A stretch of DNA of 64,000 nucleotides, taken from the NCBI RefSeq assembly GCF_005869225.1, contig NZ_SWFP01000005.1:372001-436000 (forward strand). Reading direction: 5' to 3'. The notes beneath the pieces are model-generated. The model ran no database searches. It saw only the letters and a program-made list of their open reading frames with translations, and had not been told where the DNA came from. The stretch comes from Dyadobacter bucti. GTDB taxonomy: Bacteria; Bacteroidota; Bacteroidia; Cytophagales; Spirosomataceae. A program made the translations under genes and the position numbers. Below, in pieces: positions 8,432-17,127 of this stretch (its first letter is position 1; each line of letters opens with the position of its first letter).

Positions 8432-9775
8432 TCAAAGCGTTGAAAAATCGAATGTTTCGAGGTATTTCGTTGTGAAATTACCTGATTTGAAACCGGGATC
8501 ATCCATTAATTTGATGTGGAAAGGAATTGTGGTTTTGATACCTTCAATCACAAACTCCTGCAAAGCACGCTTCATTCTTGTAATCACTTCCTCCCGGGAT
8601 TGTCCGCTGACGATCAGCTTCGCAATCATAGAGTCGTAATTTGGCGGGATCGAGTAGCCGCTGTAAACGTGGCTATCGATACGGATACCGTGTCCGCCCG
8701 GGAAATGCAGATTGGTGATTTTACCAGGAGCAGGTCTGAAACCGTTCGCTGGATCTTCAGCATTGATCCGGCATTCCATAGCAAAAAGCTTTGGCGTATA
8801 ATTAATTCCGGAGATCGGCTCTCCTGCTGCTACTTTTATCTGTTCTTTGATCAGGTCAAAATCAGTAACTTCTTCTGTAATAGGATGTTCTACCTGGATA
8901 CGGGTATTCATTTCCATAAAGAAGAATTCACCATGCTTGTCGACAAGAAACTCAATCGTTCCCGCTCCTTCATAACCTATCGCCTGCGCACCTTTGATAG
9001 CGGCTGCACCCATTCTTTCACGAAGTTCGGGTGTGATAATAGGAGAAGGAGTTTCCTCCACAAGTTTCTGGTGACGGCGCTGAATAGAACAATCACGTTC
9101 CGACAAATGGCAAACTTTTCCAAACTGATCTCCAATGATCTGGATTTCAATGTGACGTGGCTCTTCGACAAATTTTTCAAGGTACAAGCCGTCATTCCCA
9201 AAAGCTGCTGCTGATTCAGTACGGGCATCATTCCAGGCTTTTTCGAAATCGTCGGGTTTGTTGATAATCCGCATGCCTCGGCCTCCGCCGCCGGCTGTTG
9301 CTTTCACGATTACCGGATAACCGATATCTTCCGCCAGCTTTTTGCCGTGCTCAATGGAATCAAGCAGTCCTTCCGACCCTGGTACCACAGGTACTCCCGC
9401 CTTGATCATTGTGGCTTTGGCAGTCGCTTTGTCGCCCATACCGTTGATCTGAGCGGCGGTGGCGCCAATGAACTTGATACCGTAATCGGCACATATCTGA
9501 GAGAATTCCGCGTTTTCCGATAAGAAGCCATATCCCGGATGGATCGCATCTGCACCGGTAACTTCGGCTGCGGAAATAATATTCTGAATACTTAGGTATG
9601 ACTGCCTGCTTGGGGGCGGGCCTATGCAAACTGCTTCGTCGGCAAAACGTACGTGAAGGCTGTCGCGGTCGGCAGTAGAGTAAACTGCGACCGTTTTGAT
9701 GCCCATTTCACGGCAAGTTCTGATTACGCGTAAAGCAATTTCTCCTCTGTTGGCAATGAGTATCTTTTTAAACAT
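8432..9775 (-). CDS. accC: Acetyl-CoA carboxylase, biotin carboxylase subunit
   Basis: Carboxylates the biotin on AccB using ATP and bicarbonate, the first half-reaction of malonyl-CoA synthesis. The protein starts MFKKILIANRGEIALR. It shows the ATP-grasp glycine loop KATAGGGGRGM, MEMNTRIQVEHPITE with the catalytic Glu/Arg region, and a biotin-carboxylase C-domain. A TTG three codons upstream is also in frame, but the ATG at 9775 gives 447 aa, the normal length. Directly downstream of accB and last in the cluster. Confidence 0.97.
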   Translation of the reverse strand: MFKKILIANRGEIALRVIRTCREMGIKTVAVYSTADRDSLHVRFADEAVCIGPPPSRQSYLSIQNIISAAEVTGADAIHPGYGFLSENAEFSQICADYGIKFIGATAAQINGMGDKATAKATMIKAGVPVVPGSEGLLDSIEHGKKLAEDIGYPVIVKATAGGGGRGMRIINKPDDFEKAWNDARTESAAAFGNDGLYLEKFVEEPRHIEIQIIGDQFGKVCHLSERDCSIQRRHQKLVEETPSPIITPELRERMGAAAIKGAQAIGYEGAGTIEFLVDKHGEFFFMEMNTRIQVEHPITEEVTDFDLIKEQIKVAAGEPISGINYTPKLFAMECRINAEDPANGFRPAPGKITNLHFPGGHGIRIDSHVYSGYSIPPNYDSMIAKLIVSGQSREEVITRMKRALQEFVIEGIKTTIPFHIKLMDDPGFKSGNFTTKYLETFDFSTL

Positions 9776-9811
9776 GAAAATCAATTAAGTTTTACAGATC
9801 TTTCATCGCCC

Positions 9812-10294
9812 TTAAATGGGTTCAACCAGGAACAATGGTTGGTCAAATTCTACAGGAGTAGCATTTTCAACCAGGATTTTCACAATTTTCCCTGAAATCT
9901 CTGATTCGATTTCGTTGAAAAGTTTCATTGCCTCAATAACGCAAACTACTTTTCCTGGCTTGATTTCATCTCCGATGCTGGCAAAAGCCGGTGTTTCAGG
10001 GCTGGATGCACGGTAGAAAGTGCCGATCATTGGGGACTTGATGGTAACCAGATTTGAAGAAGCCGGTTCAGCGGAAGCTGGTTCAGCCGGTGCTGAATGT
10101 GTCACAGCTGTTGTAGGAACTGCTGGCGCAAAGGTTGGCGCAGGAACCGAAGTATGTGCCGAAGCGGAAGCCACTGCCGGAGCAGATCCGTAACGCTTCA
10201 CCTTGATTTTCAAATCTGTTGTTTCAATGTTCACTTCATCAAGGCCGGACTGGGCGATGAAGTCAATCAATTTCTGAATTTCTTTGGTTTCCAT
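9812..10294 (-). CDS. accB: Acetyl-CoA carboxylase biotin carboxyl carrier protein
   Basis: 160 aa. A short N-terminal helical segment leads into an Ala/Pro/Ser-rich flexible linker (about residues 37-80) and a biotinyl domain. The biotin-accepting lysine is K124 in VIEAMKLFNE. It carries the carboxyl group from AccC to the carboxyltransferase, whose genes are not in this window. It lies 36 nt upstream of accC and downstream of efp, on the same strand. Confidence 0.97.
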   Translation of the reverse strand: METKEIQKLIDFIAQSGLDEVNIETTDLKIKVKRYGSAPAVASASAHTSVPAPTFAPAVPTTAVTHSAPAEPASAEPASSNLVTIKSPMIGTFYRASSPETPAFASIGDEIKPGKVVCVIEAMKLFNEIESEISGKIVKILVENATPVEFDQPLFLVEPI

Positions 10295-10382
10295 TTAGTC
10301 AAATTTAAACTGTGAAGGTTGAAACCGTAAAGGCTTACTAATAAGCGGATTTAGCGGGGCATTTACCTTCCAGTAAATAAAA

Positions 10383-10949
10383 TTATGATTTTACTCTTTC
10401 TACGTAATCGTATGTGCGGGTATCGACTTTGATTTTTTGTCCTTCTTCGATAAATAAAGGGACCATAATTCTTGCGCCTGTCTCTACTTCAATAGCTTTT
10501 TTGGGTGAGTTGGCCGTATCTCCTTTCAAGCCGGGCTCAGAATAAGTTACTACCAGTTCCACAAAAGGAGGCAATTCACACAAAAGAGCGGCGTCATTTT
10601 CAGTATTGATCAGGATTTCAACCTCCTGTCCTTCTTTCATCAGATCAGCATTGGTGACGAGTTTTTCGTCAATTAAAACCTGATCAAAAGTTTCCGAATT
10701 CATGAAGTTGTAACCAACGTCATCTTTGTACAGAAACTGGAATTTATGTCTTTCCACACGAACCGGCGTAATGCCGGCACCGGATGAAAACGTGTTGTCC
10801 AGAACTTTTCCGGATGTAAGGCTTTTCAGTTTCGTACGGACAAAAGCATTGCCTTTTCCTGGCTTAACATGCTGGAATTCAATCACCTGAAAAAGATCAT
10901 GGTTGAAATTTATTACCAATCCGTTGCGCAAATCTGCAGTAGTTGCCAT
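10383..10949 (-). CDS. efp: Translation elongation factor P
   Basis: 188 aa with KOW-like, central and OB domains. EF-P relieves ribosome stalling at consecutive prolines. The loop KPGKGNAFVRTKL keeps the lysine modified by beta-lysylation in other bacteria; no modification enzyme is visible in the window. Its place between fabH and accB joins protein synthesis to fatty-acid synthesis genes. Confidence 0.97.
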   Translation of the reverse strand: MATTADLRNGLVINFNHDLFQVIEFQHVKPGKGNAFVRTKLKSLTSGKVLDNTFSSGAGITPVRVERHKFQFLYKDDVGYNFMNSETFDQVLIDEKLVTNADLMKEGQEVEILINTENDAALLCELPPFVELVVTYSEPGLKGDTANSPKKAIEVETGARIMVPLFIEEGQKIKVDTRTYDYVERVKS

Positions 10950-10980
10950 CTTGTTTCAATAAATTATTAGATACTAATTT

Positions 10981-11976
10981 TTATGCCCCGTAGGCCCATT
11001 TTAAATAAATGGCACCCCAGGTAAATCCTCCGCCAAAAGCAGCCAACACCAGATTATCCCCTTTTTTAAGTTGTGATTCGTAATCCCAAAGACAAAGCGG
11101 GATGGTAGCGGAAGTTGTATTGCCGTAGTTCTGAATGTTCATCATCACTTTGTCCATACCCACACCCATACGGTTCGCAGTGGCTTCTATGATTCTCCGG
11201 TTAGCCTGATGCGGCACGAGCCATGCAACATCATCACCTTTAAGCCCATTTTTTTCCATGATTTCCGCGGAAATATCAGCCATATTGGTGACAGCAAATT
11301 TGAATACCTGAGCACCATCCTGATACACATGATGCCAACCGTTGTCAACTGTTTCATGTGTGGGCGGATATCTGCTGCCTCCGCCTTTTTGGTTAAGATA
11401 AGGATAACCGGCGCCATCCGAGCGGATGATCGAATCTATAATTCCATTTCCTTCGGTATCCGGTTCCAGAAGCACAGCCCCGGCCCCGTCTCCGAAAAGA
11501 ACACATGTTTTGCGGTCTGTGTAATCGACGATCGCGGACATTTTATCTGCGCCGACGATCACAATCTTTTTATATTTTCCGGTTTCAATAAACTGGGAAC
11601 CCAGTGTGAGGGCATACACAAACCCGGAGCATGCGGCCTGGATATCAAAACTTCCAACGTTGCGAATGCCAACCATATCACAAATCAGGTTTGCAGTGCA
11701 AGGGAAAACAAAGTCAGGTGTGGTGGTAGCGCAAATCAGTAAATCAATCTCACCGGGAAGCGTATTGGTTTTAGCCAGTAAACCTTTTACAGCTTCGGCA
11801 CCCATATGTGAACTTCCTAAACCTTCACCTTTGAGGATATGCCTTTCTTTGATACCTGTGCGACTGACGATCCATTCATCGTTTGTAGCAACCATCGTTT
11901 CCAGCTCGGCATTTGTCAAAATATAATCAGGCACATACCCTTGTATTCCTGTTATAGAGGCTTTTATATGGGTCAT
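10981..11976 (-). CDS. fabH: Beta-ketoacyl-ACP synthase III
   Basis: Starts fatty-acid synthesis by condensing acyl-CoA with malonyl-ACP. 331 aa of thiolase fold with the full Cys-His-Asn triad: QAACSGFVYAL, VPHQANRRI and NYGNTTSATIP. It lies next to plsX on the same strand, as in many bacteria; the pairing links chain initiation to phospholipid synthesis. Confidence 0.97.
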   Translation of the reverse strand: MTHIKASITGIQGYVPDYILTNAELETMVATNDEWIVSRTGIKERHILKGEGLGSSHMGAEAVKGLLAKTNTLPGEIDLLICATTTPDFVFPCTANLICDMVGIRNVGSFDIQAACSGFVYALTLGSQFIETGKYKKIVIVGADKMSAIVDYTDRKTCVLFGDGAGAVLLEPDTEGNGIIDSIIRSDGAGYPYLNQKGGGSRYPPTHETVDNGWHHVYQDGAQVFKFAVTNMADISAEIMEKNGLKGDDVAWLVPHQANRRIIEATANRMGVGMDKVMMNIQNYGNTTSATIPLCLWDYESQLKKGDNLVLAAFGGGFTWGAIYLKWAYGA

Positions 11977-12068
11977 GGTTTAATTTAACTATTCAAAAAA
12001 CCGAATAGATTTTGGTAAAATAGAAAGTATGAGTTTGTTCATAATGTGGTTGCCGGTATATTCCGTTA

Positions 12069-13007
12069 CTAGCTCAAGGCTTGTGCGATATGTAAATATG
12101 CCTTAGACTTAACCTGCTTATAGGCCCAGCCAATCATATTTTGTATTGCTAGTGGTGAAGAAATACCATGTGCGATCATGACATTTCCGTTAACCCCGAT
12201 TATGGGACTTCCTCCGATGGACTCGTAATTCGTCTGGTCAATAAAGTCGTCCTTGAATCCTCTTTTCTTAGAAATTTCGTAAAGCGATTCCCCTAATTTA
12301 AACATAATATTACCCGTAAAGCCGTCGGTTACAATAACGTCGGCCTTGTTGGTAAAGAGATCCTTCCCTTCGATATTCCCGATAAAATTGATTCGCTTGT
12401 TTTGTTTCAAAAGGGGATAGGTCGCCTGTGAAGTAAGTGATCCCTTTTGTTCTTCTTCTCCGATGTTCATCAGCGCAACCCTTGGGCGCTCGATCTGAAA
12501 AGTATATTGGGCAAAAATAGATCCGATTTCGCCGAACTGTGCGAGCACCTCCGGTTTACAATCTGCGTTGGCGCCTATATCCAGCATGACCGAATGGCCT
12601 CCGCCTACCTGCGGTACAAAACCGGCAATGGCAGGTCGCAAAATTCCTTCAATCGCTTTGATACTGAAAAGTGCCCCTACATGCATTGCACCAGTATTGC
12701 CCGCGCTGCAGAAAATATCGATCTCCTTTTCCTTAAGAAGTTTAAAACCGATTCCGATGCTGGAATTCGGCTTTTGAGAAAGTGCCTTTGTCGGATGTTC
12801 ACCCATCTCAATAACATCTTCTGCGTGAACAACGTCAATATTAACGGGAGTGAAATTTTTCTGGTTGAATATGTCCCAAATCACACTTTCACGACCGATC
12901 AAAACGATTCTCGCCTCGGATGGTAGCTCAGAAGAGGCCTGAATAACCCCTTCGACAATTGCTTGCGGAGCTAAATCTCCTCCCATAGCATCTACCGCAA
13001 TTTTCAT
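12069..13007 (-). CDS. plsX: Phosphate acyltransferase
   Basis: 312 aa, starting MKIAVDAMGGDLAPQ, the glycine-rich hallmark of PlsX. It makes acyl-phosphate from acyl-ACP for the PlsY step of phosphatidic acid synthesis. Other family motifs are EVIEMGEHPTKAL-like and VTDGFTGNIMFK. Upstream of fabH and downstream of rpmF, the conserved bacterial order. Confidence 0.97.
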   Translation of the reverse strand: MKIAVDAMGGDLAPQAIVEGVIQASSELPSEARIVLIGRESVIWDIFNQKNFTPVNIDVVHAEDVIEMGEHPTKALSQKPNSSIGIGFKLLKEKEIDIFCSAGNTGAMHVGALFSIKAIEGILRPAIAGFVPQVGGGHSVMLDIGANADCKPEVLAQFGEIGSIFAQYTFQIERPRVALMNIGEEEQKGSLTSQATYPLLKQNKRINFIGNIEGKDLFTNKADVIVTDGFTGNIMFKLGESLYEISKKRGFKDDFIDQTNYESIGGSPIIGVNGNVMIAHGISSPLAIQNMIGWAYKQVKSKAYLHIAQALS

Positions 13008-13139
13008 TTACACGCTGTTATTTTAGACTAATAAGTTAGAAATCGAAGGTGTAAATTTAGTAGATGTGCCGTAGTAAAAAAGAATTTCGCAACAACTTTT
13101 ATACGGCTGCTGCGAAATTGATATGCTCATCGACTGAAA

Positions 13140-13334
13140 CTAAACCGTTTTAGAATAGTTTTCAACTACAACTTTACCTCTGTAAACCAGGTTGCCTTCG
13201 TGAACGTGCGCACGGTGGAACTGGTGAATTTCTCCTGTTGAAGAATCAGTAGCTAATTGCTTTCCGGTAAGGAAGTCATGCGCTCTGCGTGTATCGCGAC
13301 GGGTAGTGGAATGTCTCCGCTTAGGATGTGCCAT
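13140..13334 (-). CDS. rpmF: 50S ribosomal protein L32
   Basis: 64 aa, starting MAHPKRRHSTTRRDTRRAH, the standard L32 N-terminus. The HRAHVHEGNLVYRGKVV segment is the conserved C-terminal part. It contains no cysteine, so this L32 does not form the zinc-ribbon found in Cys-containing relatives. It sits between the yceD-like gene and plsX. Confidence 0.95.
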   Translation of the reverse strand: MAHPKRRHSTTRRDTRRAHDFLTGKQLATDSSTGEIHQFHRAHVHEGNLVYRGKVVVENYSKTV

Positions 13335-13412
13335 GATGCTTTATGTTCTGTATTGTTTATATTCTGATTGTAAAACTGTATATATGCCGGCTATTTTGCC
13401 GTGATTCAATGC

Positions 13413-13964
13413 TTAGTTATTTCCTTTTAACTTTTTGAGAGCTTCCCACCGTGGGTCAATCTTTTCTTCCCCTTCGCTTTCAGTTTCGGCGGTGTCTTCT
13501 GAAGAATAAACCAATATTCCTTCGGTTTCATCTTCATCATCCGTTTCCTCTTGCGTACGCAAATCGGGATGTATCTTTTTAAACGGCAGTGATAGTGCTA
13601 TGAAATCAAAAAGGTAGCGCGCAACGTTGATCCTTGTCGTATTTCTGTTGATGATTTCAATCTCCTCAGTCAGCTCTTCATTATGGTCACCAAATTTCAG
13701 AATAATGCGCTCGTTAGAGTCGATTGGTTCTTCAAATGGTTCAAGGCTACGGTCACAAATCAATGTTACAATGCCCTGGGTGTGAAAATTGAGCTGGATC
13801 ATGGTGGCCGATTTGTTCAATACAACGTGTGTTTTGAAGTGCCCGTGCTCGATCAAATCCTGGTCCAGTTCCTGAAAAAAAGCATCACCGGACTCCATGT
13901 CATAGTCATACTGCTTGTCTTCCAGACCGTAAATGTCTATGTTGTATTTACTTAGCTCTTTCAC
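13413..13964 (-). CDS. YceD/DUF177 family protein
   Basis: About 183 aa from a GTG at 13964, or 187 aa from a TTG at 13976. GTG is preferred because relatives begin M-K-x-L-x-x-Y-x-I, matching VKELSKYNIDIYGLE. The family acts in 23S rRNA accumulation or large-subunit assembly and is usually encoded before rpmF, as here. A conserved LICDRSLEPFEEPI stretch replaces the Cys-rich region of some members. The C-terminus is strongly acidic. First gene of the seven-gene lipid/translation cluster. Confidence 0.87.
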   Translation of the reverse strand: MKELSKYNIDIYGLEDKQYDYDMESGDAFFQELDQDLIEHGHFKTHVVLNKSATMIQLNFHTQGIVTLICDRSLEPFEEPIDSNERIILKFGDHNEELTEEIEIINRNTTRINVARYLFDFIALSLPFKKIHPDLRTQEETDDEDETEGILVYSSEDTAETESEGEEKIDPRWEALKKLKGNN

Positions 13965-13984
13965 TTTTTCTGTCAAAAGGACTG

Positions 13985-13992
13985 CAAAGGTA
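13985..13992 (-). promoter_or_regulatory. -7 promoter element of the yceD-rpmF-plsX-fabH-efp-acc cluster
   Basis: TACCTTTG on the minus strand, a full match to the Bacteroidota -7 consensus TAnnTTTG. The predicted transcript start falls near 13976-13980, giving a leader of about 12-15 nt before the GTG start. No clear -33 TTTG is seen. Confidence 0.55.
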
Positions 13993-14038
13993 ATGTCTTA
14001 CCATTAATAAAAAAAACTATAAAGGATTTTTATTGACA

Positions 14039-14671
14039 TCAGACCTTCTTGGCCGGATTGCCAAAATACGTGGCTTTTGCGGCTACATTCTCCACGACTA
14101 CCGAGCCCGCTCCGATTCGCGCATTTTTACCGATTTCAATGCCTGCTACAATGATAGCCCCGGAACCAATAAAAACGCCGTCACCGATTTTGACGCGGTC
14201 GTTGATAACAGCCCCTGCACCGATGGTAACATAGTCTCCGATTTGAGCTGAAGAATCGATCACGGATGCAGTTTGTATCAGGCAGTGATGCCCTATTTGG
14301 GATTTTGGGCCAATGGTGACCCTGGCGGCGACCAGGTTACCGTGACCTATGACTGCCATATCGGAGATCACAGCACTGTCGTGGATCGCGTTGACGGGCA
14401 TGCTTTTGTAATCGTCTGTAAGTGTTTCCACCAATCTTTCGCGTACGGAGCGTTCTCCTATGGCAACAAACGCCTCACATTTCTCACCCAGAATATTAAG
14501 AAATGCGGTATCGTCAGTATCTCCGAGCACGCTTACTTCTCCGTACTGCTTGCCGTGAAGCTCTTTATGATCGTCAAGAAGACCATAGACCAGTACATTA
14601 TTACGGCGAAAAATATCCAGTGCCTGAACACCCAGATCGCCTGCTCCAAAAATTAAAACGGGATTTTCCAT
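14039..14671 (-). CDS. PglD/NeuD-like sugar O/N-acyltransferase (left-handed beta-helix)
   Basis: 210 aa. The N-terminal Rossmann-like part (VLIFGAGDLGVQALDIF, about residues 1-90) matches PglD/NeuD. A hexapeptide-repeat helix follows (repeats such as IGDYVTIGAGAVI and IGDGVFIGSGAII, about 95-205). These enzymes transfer acetyl groups to nucleotide-activated amino sugars for surface glycans. No other glycan gene adjoins it, so the acceptor is unknown. It lies just upstream of the yceD promoter on the same strand. Confidence 0.88.
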   Translation of the reverse strand: MENPVLIFGAGDLGVQALDIFRRNNVLVYGLLDDHKELHGKQYGEVSVLGDTDDTAFLNILGEKCEAFVAIGERSVRERLVETLTDDYKSMPVNAIHDSAVISDMAVIGHGNLVAARVTIGPKSQIGHHCLIQTASVIDSSAQIGDYVTIGAGAVINDRVKIGDGVFIGSGAIIVAGIEIGKNARIGAGSVVVENVAAKATYFGNPAKKV

Positions 14672-14740
14672 ACTCCAAAGTTATTGAATTGAGATGGTGA
14701 TGAAACTTTAGTTTTTTACACCAATCATAATTATAAAAAT

Positions 14741-14773
14741 CAAACCACCGGCGTCGAAAGAACCGATGGTTTG
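14741..14773 (-). terminator. Terminator of the outer-membrane protein gene
   Basis: Stem CAAACCACCGG / CCGATGGTTTG with one G-T pair, followed on the minus strand by ATTTTTAT. It lies between the 14801-15460 gene and the acyltransferase start. Confidence 0.65.
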
Positions 14774-14800
14774 TTATATACAATTAATGGGATCTAAATG

Positions 14801-15460
14801 TTACAAGAAAGTAACCCTGAAAACAAACGGACTTCCATATGGTGATATGTTGTTTCCATAATCGTCCAGCTGGTTGTTGTAATTAAAATTAAACAAGGCT
14901 GTTAAATGAACCGCTTTTATAAAACGGCCTCCTATGGGCTGCGAATATGATGCTCCCAGCATGGGCGACGCGATCCATTTGCGCGCATCGTATTTTGTAA
15001 AAGTATCGACTTCCACATTCATCCCTTCCAGCTCGGCTATCGCATTGACCATCGGGAAAATCGAATACATCAGGAAAGCTCGTCCTCCGTAGTAAAATTC
15101 ATTGAAACCGAAGTAGCGGGATTTATAATACATTCCCGTTACACCCACTCCACCGACCAGTTTCTCCGTCAGTTCGTAGCCGGCCATAGGTGATAAGTTG
15201 ACATTCGTAACAGTTCCCAGGCTCAGCCCGAAACTGCCTCCCAGCCTTACCCGGTCAATAAATGGTCGCTGGCTAAACTCCACGTCCTGCTTTTTCTCAA
15301 TGACCTGCTGCCGCTTTTCTACGGGCGGAATTTCCTTTTCTTCAGGTTGCTCCTTCCTCAGCGAATCCGGACGGTAATATTCGTCATTTTGCGCCATTAC
15401 AGCCGGACGCGCAAAAAATGTGAGCGCTGCTATGCAAAAGAGGAGGATTTTACTTTTCAT
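14801..15460 (-). CDS. Probable outer-membrane beta-barrel protein, uncharacterised
   Basis: 219 aa. The signal peptide (residues 1 to about 23) ends AVMAQ. A charged segment with EKEIPPVEKRQQ follows, then alternating amphipathic strands with GGSFGLSLGTVTNVNLSP, VGVTGMYYKSR and a terminal aromatic-Leu end (FRVTFL), typical of small outer-membrane barrels. No family name recognised. Own terminator and its own leader region suggest a single-gene transcript. Confidence 0.75.
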   Translation of the reverse strand: MKSKILLFCIAALTFFARPAVMAQNDEYYRPDSLRKEQPEEKEIPPVEKRQQVIEKKQDVEFSQRPFIDRVRLGGSFGLSLGTVTNVNLSPMAGYELTEKLVGGVGVTGMYYKSRYFGFNEFYYGGRAFLMYSIFPMVNAIAELEGMNVEVDTFTKYDARKWIASPMLGASYSQPIGGRFIKAVHLTALFNFNYNNQLDDYGNNISPYGSPFVFRVTFL

Positions 15461-15573
15461 CTTAAAATCGTTTATTTTATAATATTGTAACTACTAACGC
15501 AGAAATCCGGGGTTTTGGTTTACCCCTGATTCGGTAGATCCGGGCTCCTCTAAACAAGTTTGAATATCTCATT

Positions 15574-17058
15574 ATGCATTATAACATTTCCGTATCTGAT
15601 CCGCAGGCCCGTTTGTTATTGCTCACTTATACAATTCCCGGTATTGACAGTGATTACATTGAAATACAGTTGCCTGCGTGGAGACCTGGTCGGTACGAAA
15701 TTCAAAATTTTGCCAAAAATATTCAATTTATTGATGCATTATCATCTACCGGTGAGCATCTGCCACTGCATAAGGTAACAAAAGACAGGTGGCAGGTTGC
15801 AACAGCCGGGCAAAAAGAGGTGCAAATAAAGTATGCCTACTATGCTGCTATTCAGAATGCCGGCAGCAGCTATGTGGATGAAGAGCTGTGGTACCTGAAT
15901 TTCATCAACTTCTGCATGTATACGGAAGGCCGTATTTCAGAACCTTATACGATTCATCTGGAACTGCCCGAGGGTTACAGGATTGCCTGCGGGCTTCCTG
16001 TTTTGGACAAAAATTTATTATCGGCCAGAGATTTTTACCAACTCGTTGACAGTCCGCTGCTTGCTTCCGCGAGTCTTCAGAAATGTGAATATTATGTAGC
16101 AAACGTTCAGTTTAATATCTGGATGCACGGTAATCTGCGACCCAACTGGAAACGCATCGAGCGGGATTTCAGAAAATTTTCTCGTGAGCAGATCGCAACG
16201 ATGGGCGATTTCCCTGAAAGTGAATATCATTTTCTGAACCTCATTTTACCGACAGCATTTTATCACGGCGTGGAGCATCAGAATTCTACGATGATCGTAC
16301 TCGGGCCGGACGATGAGGGGGAAGGTTTGTACAATGATCTGCTGGGTGTAAGTTCTCACGAGCTTTTCCATACCTGGAACGTCATAAAGATTCGTCCCAA
16401 GGAGCTTTTGCCTTATGATTTTACCAAAGAAAATTATTTCCAGACCTGCTTTGTGGCCGAAGGTTGCACGACTTACTATGGAGATCTTTTCTTGAAAAGA
16501 GCTGGCGTTTTTGCTGAGGCGGCCTATGTAAAGGAACTGCAGGTTTATATGAAAAGGCATTTCGAAGGCAGCGCCCATGCTACCCAGTCACTGACGGAGT
16601 CTTCATTCGACCTTTGGCTGGATGGTTATGAAAAAGGTATTCCGCACAGAAAAGTCTCGGTATATCACAAAGGGGCACTGGTGGCGATGATCCTGGATTT
16701 GTATCTCAGAAAAAAAACCGACCACGGAAAATCGCTCGACGATGTGATGCGGTTGCTTTGGGAGCGTTTCGGGAAACCTTTTATCGGATATACACTGCAG
16801 GATTATATCAATATAGTAGAAGAAGTAGCAGGTGAAAAACTCGAATGGTACTGGAAAGAATGCATCTATACCAGCGAGCCCCTCGAATTCAGGCTGAATG
16901 AAGCCCTTGCTTTTGTCGGCTTGCAAATGTCTGTTTTCAGTAATGGAAATATCCAGCTGAACGTGCTTGACGATTTGAAATCCAATACACAAAGGGATAA
17001 ATGGCTGGCCCCAACGCATGTATTGTCTGAGGAGGAAAGGGAGGAAGAGGAAGAGTAG
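15574..17058 (+). CDS. M61-family metallopeptidase (short form without PDZ domain)
   Basis: 494 aa. The zinc motif is SHELFHTWNVIKIRPKEL (HExxH followed by the WN-x-K-x-RP signature of M61 glycyl aminopeptidases), and the third ligand is in FVAEGCTTYYGD. The N-terminal beta domain is intact. Typical members have about 580-620 aa with a C-terminal PDZ domain; here the chain stops after GNIQLNVLDDL with an acidic E-rich tail. No signal peptide, so probably cytoplasmic. Convergent with the TIGR01777 epimerase. Confidence 0.88.
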   Translation: MHYNISVSDPQARLLLLTYTIPGIDSDYIEIQLPAWRPGRYEIQNFAKNIQFIDALSSTGEHLPLHKVTKDRWQVATAGQKEVQIKYAYYAAIQNAGSSYVDEELWYLNFINFCMYTEGRISEPYTIHLELPEGYRIACGLPVLDKNLLSARDFYQLVDSPLLASASLQKCEYYVANVQFNIWMHGNLRPNWKRIERDFRKFSREQIATMGDFPESEYHFLNLILPTAFYHGVEHQNSTMIVLGPDDEGEGLYNDLLGVSSHELFHTWNVIKIRPKELLPYDFTKENYFQTCFVAEGCTTYYGDLFLKRAGVFAEAAYVKELQVYMKRHFEGSAHATQSLTESSFDLWLDGYEKGIPHRKVSVYHKGALVAMILDLYLRKKTDHGKSLDDVMRLLWERFGKPFIGYTLQDYINIVEEVAGEKLEWYWKECIYTSEPLEFRLNEALAFVGLQMSVFSNGNIQLNVLDDLKSNTQRDKWLAPTHVLSEEEREEEEE

Positions 17059-17065
17059 GGTGGCT

Positions 17066-17122
17066 TTCGGCTATCAGCTGTCGGCTTTTGTCATTTTCGA
17101 CAGCCGACAGCTGATAGCCGAA
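17066..17122. terminator. Perfect 21-bp inverted repeat, bidirectional terminator
   Basis: Arms 17066-17086 and 17102-17122 are exact reverse complements (TTCGGCTATCAGCTGTCGGCT) with a 15-nt loop. It sits 8 nt after the M61 stop and 6 nt from the end of the convergent epimerase gene. The arm is longer than a normal terminator stem and may derive from a dispersed repeat. Confidence 0.7.
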
Positions 17123-17127
17123 GTCTA

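Noticed and set aside
8516..9214. 232-codon plus-strand ORF opposite accC
   Set aside because: Lies wholly inside the conserved biotin carboxylase gene on the other strand and has shadow-like composition (Phe/Cys/Asn-rich).
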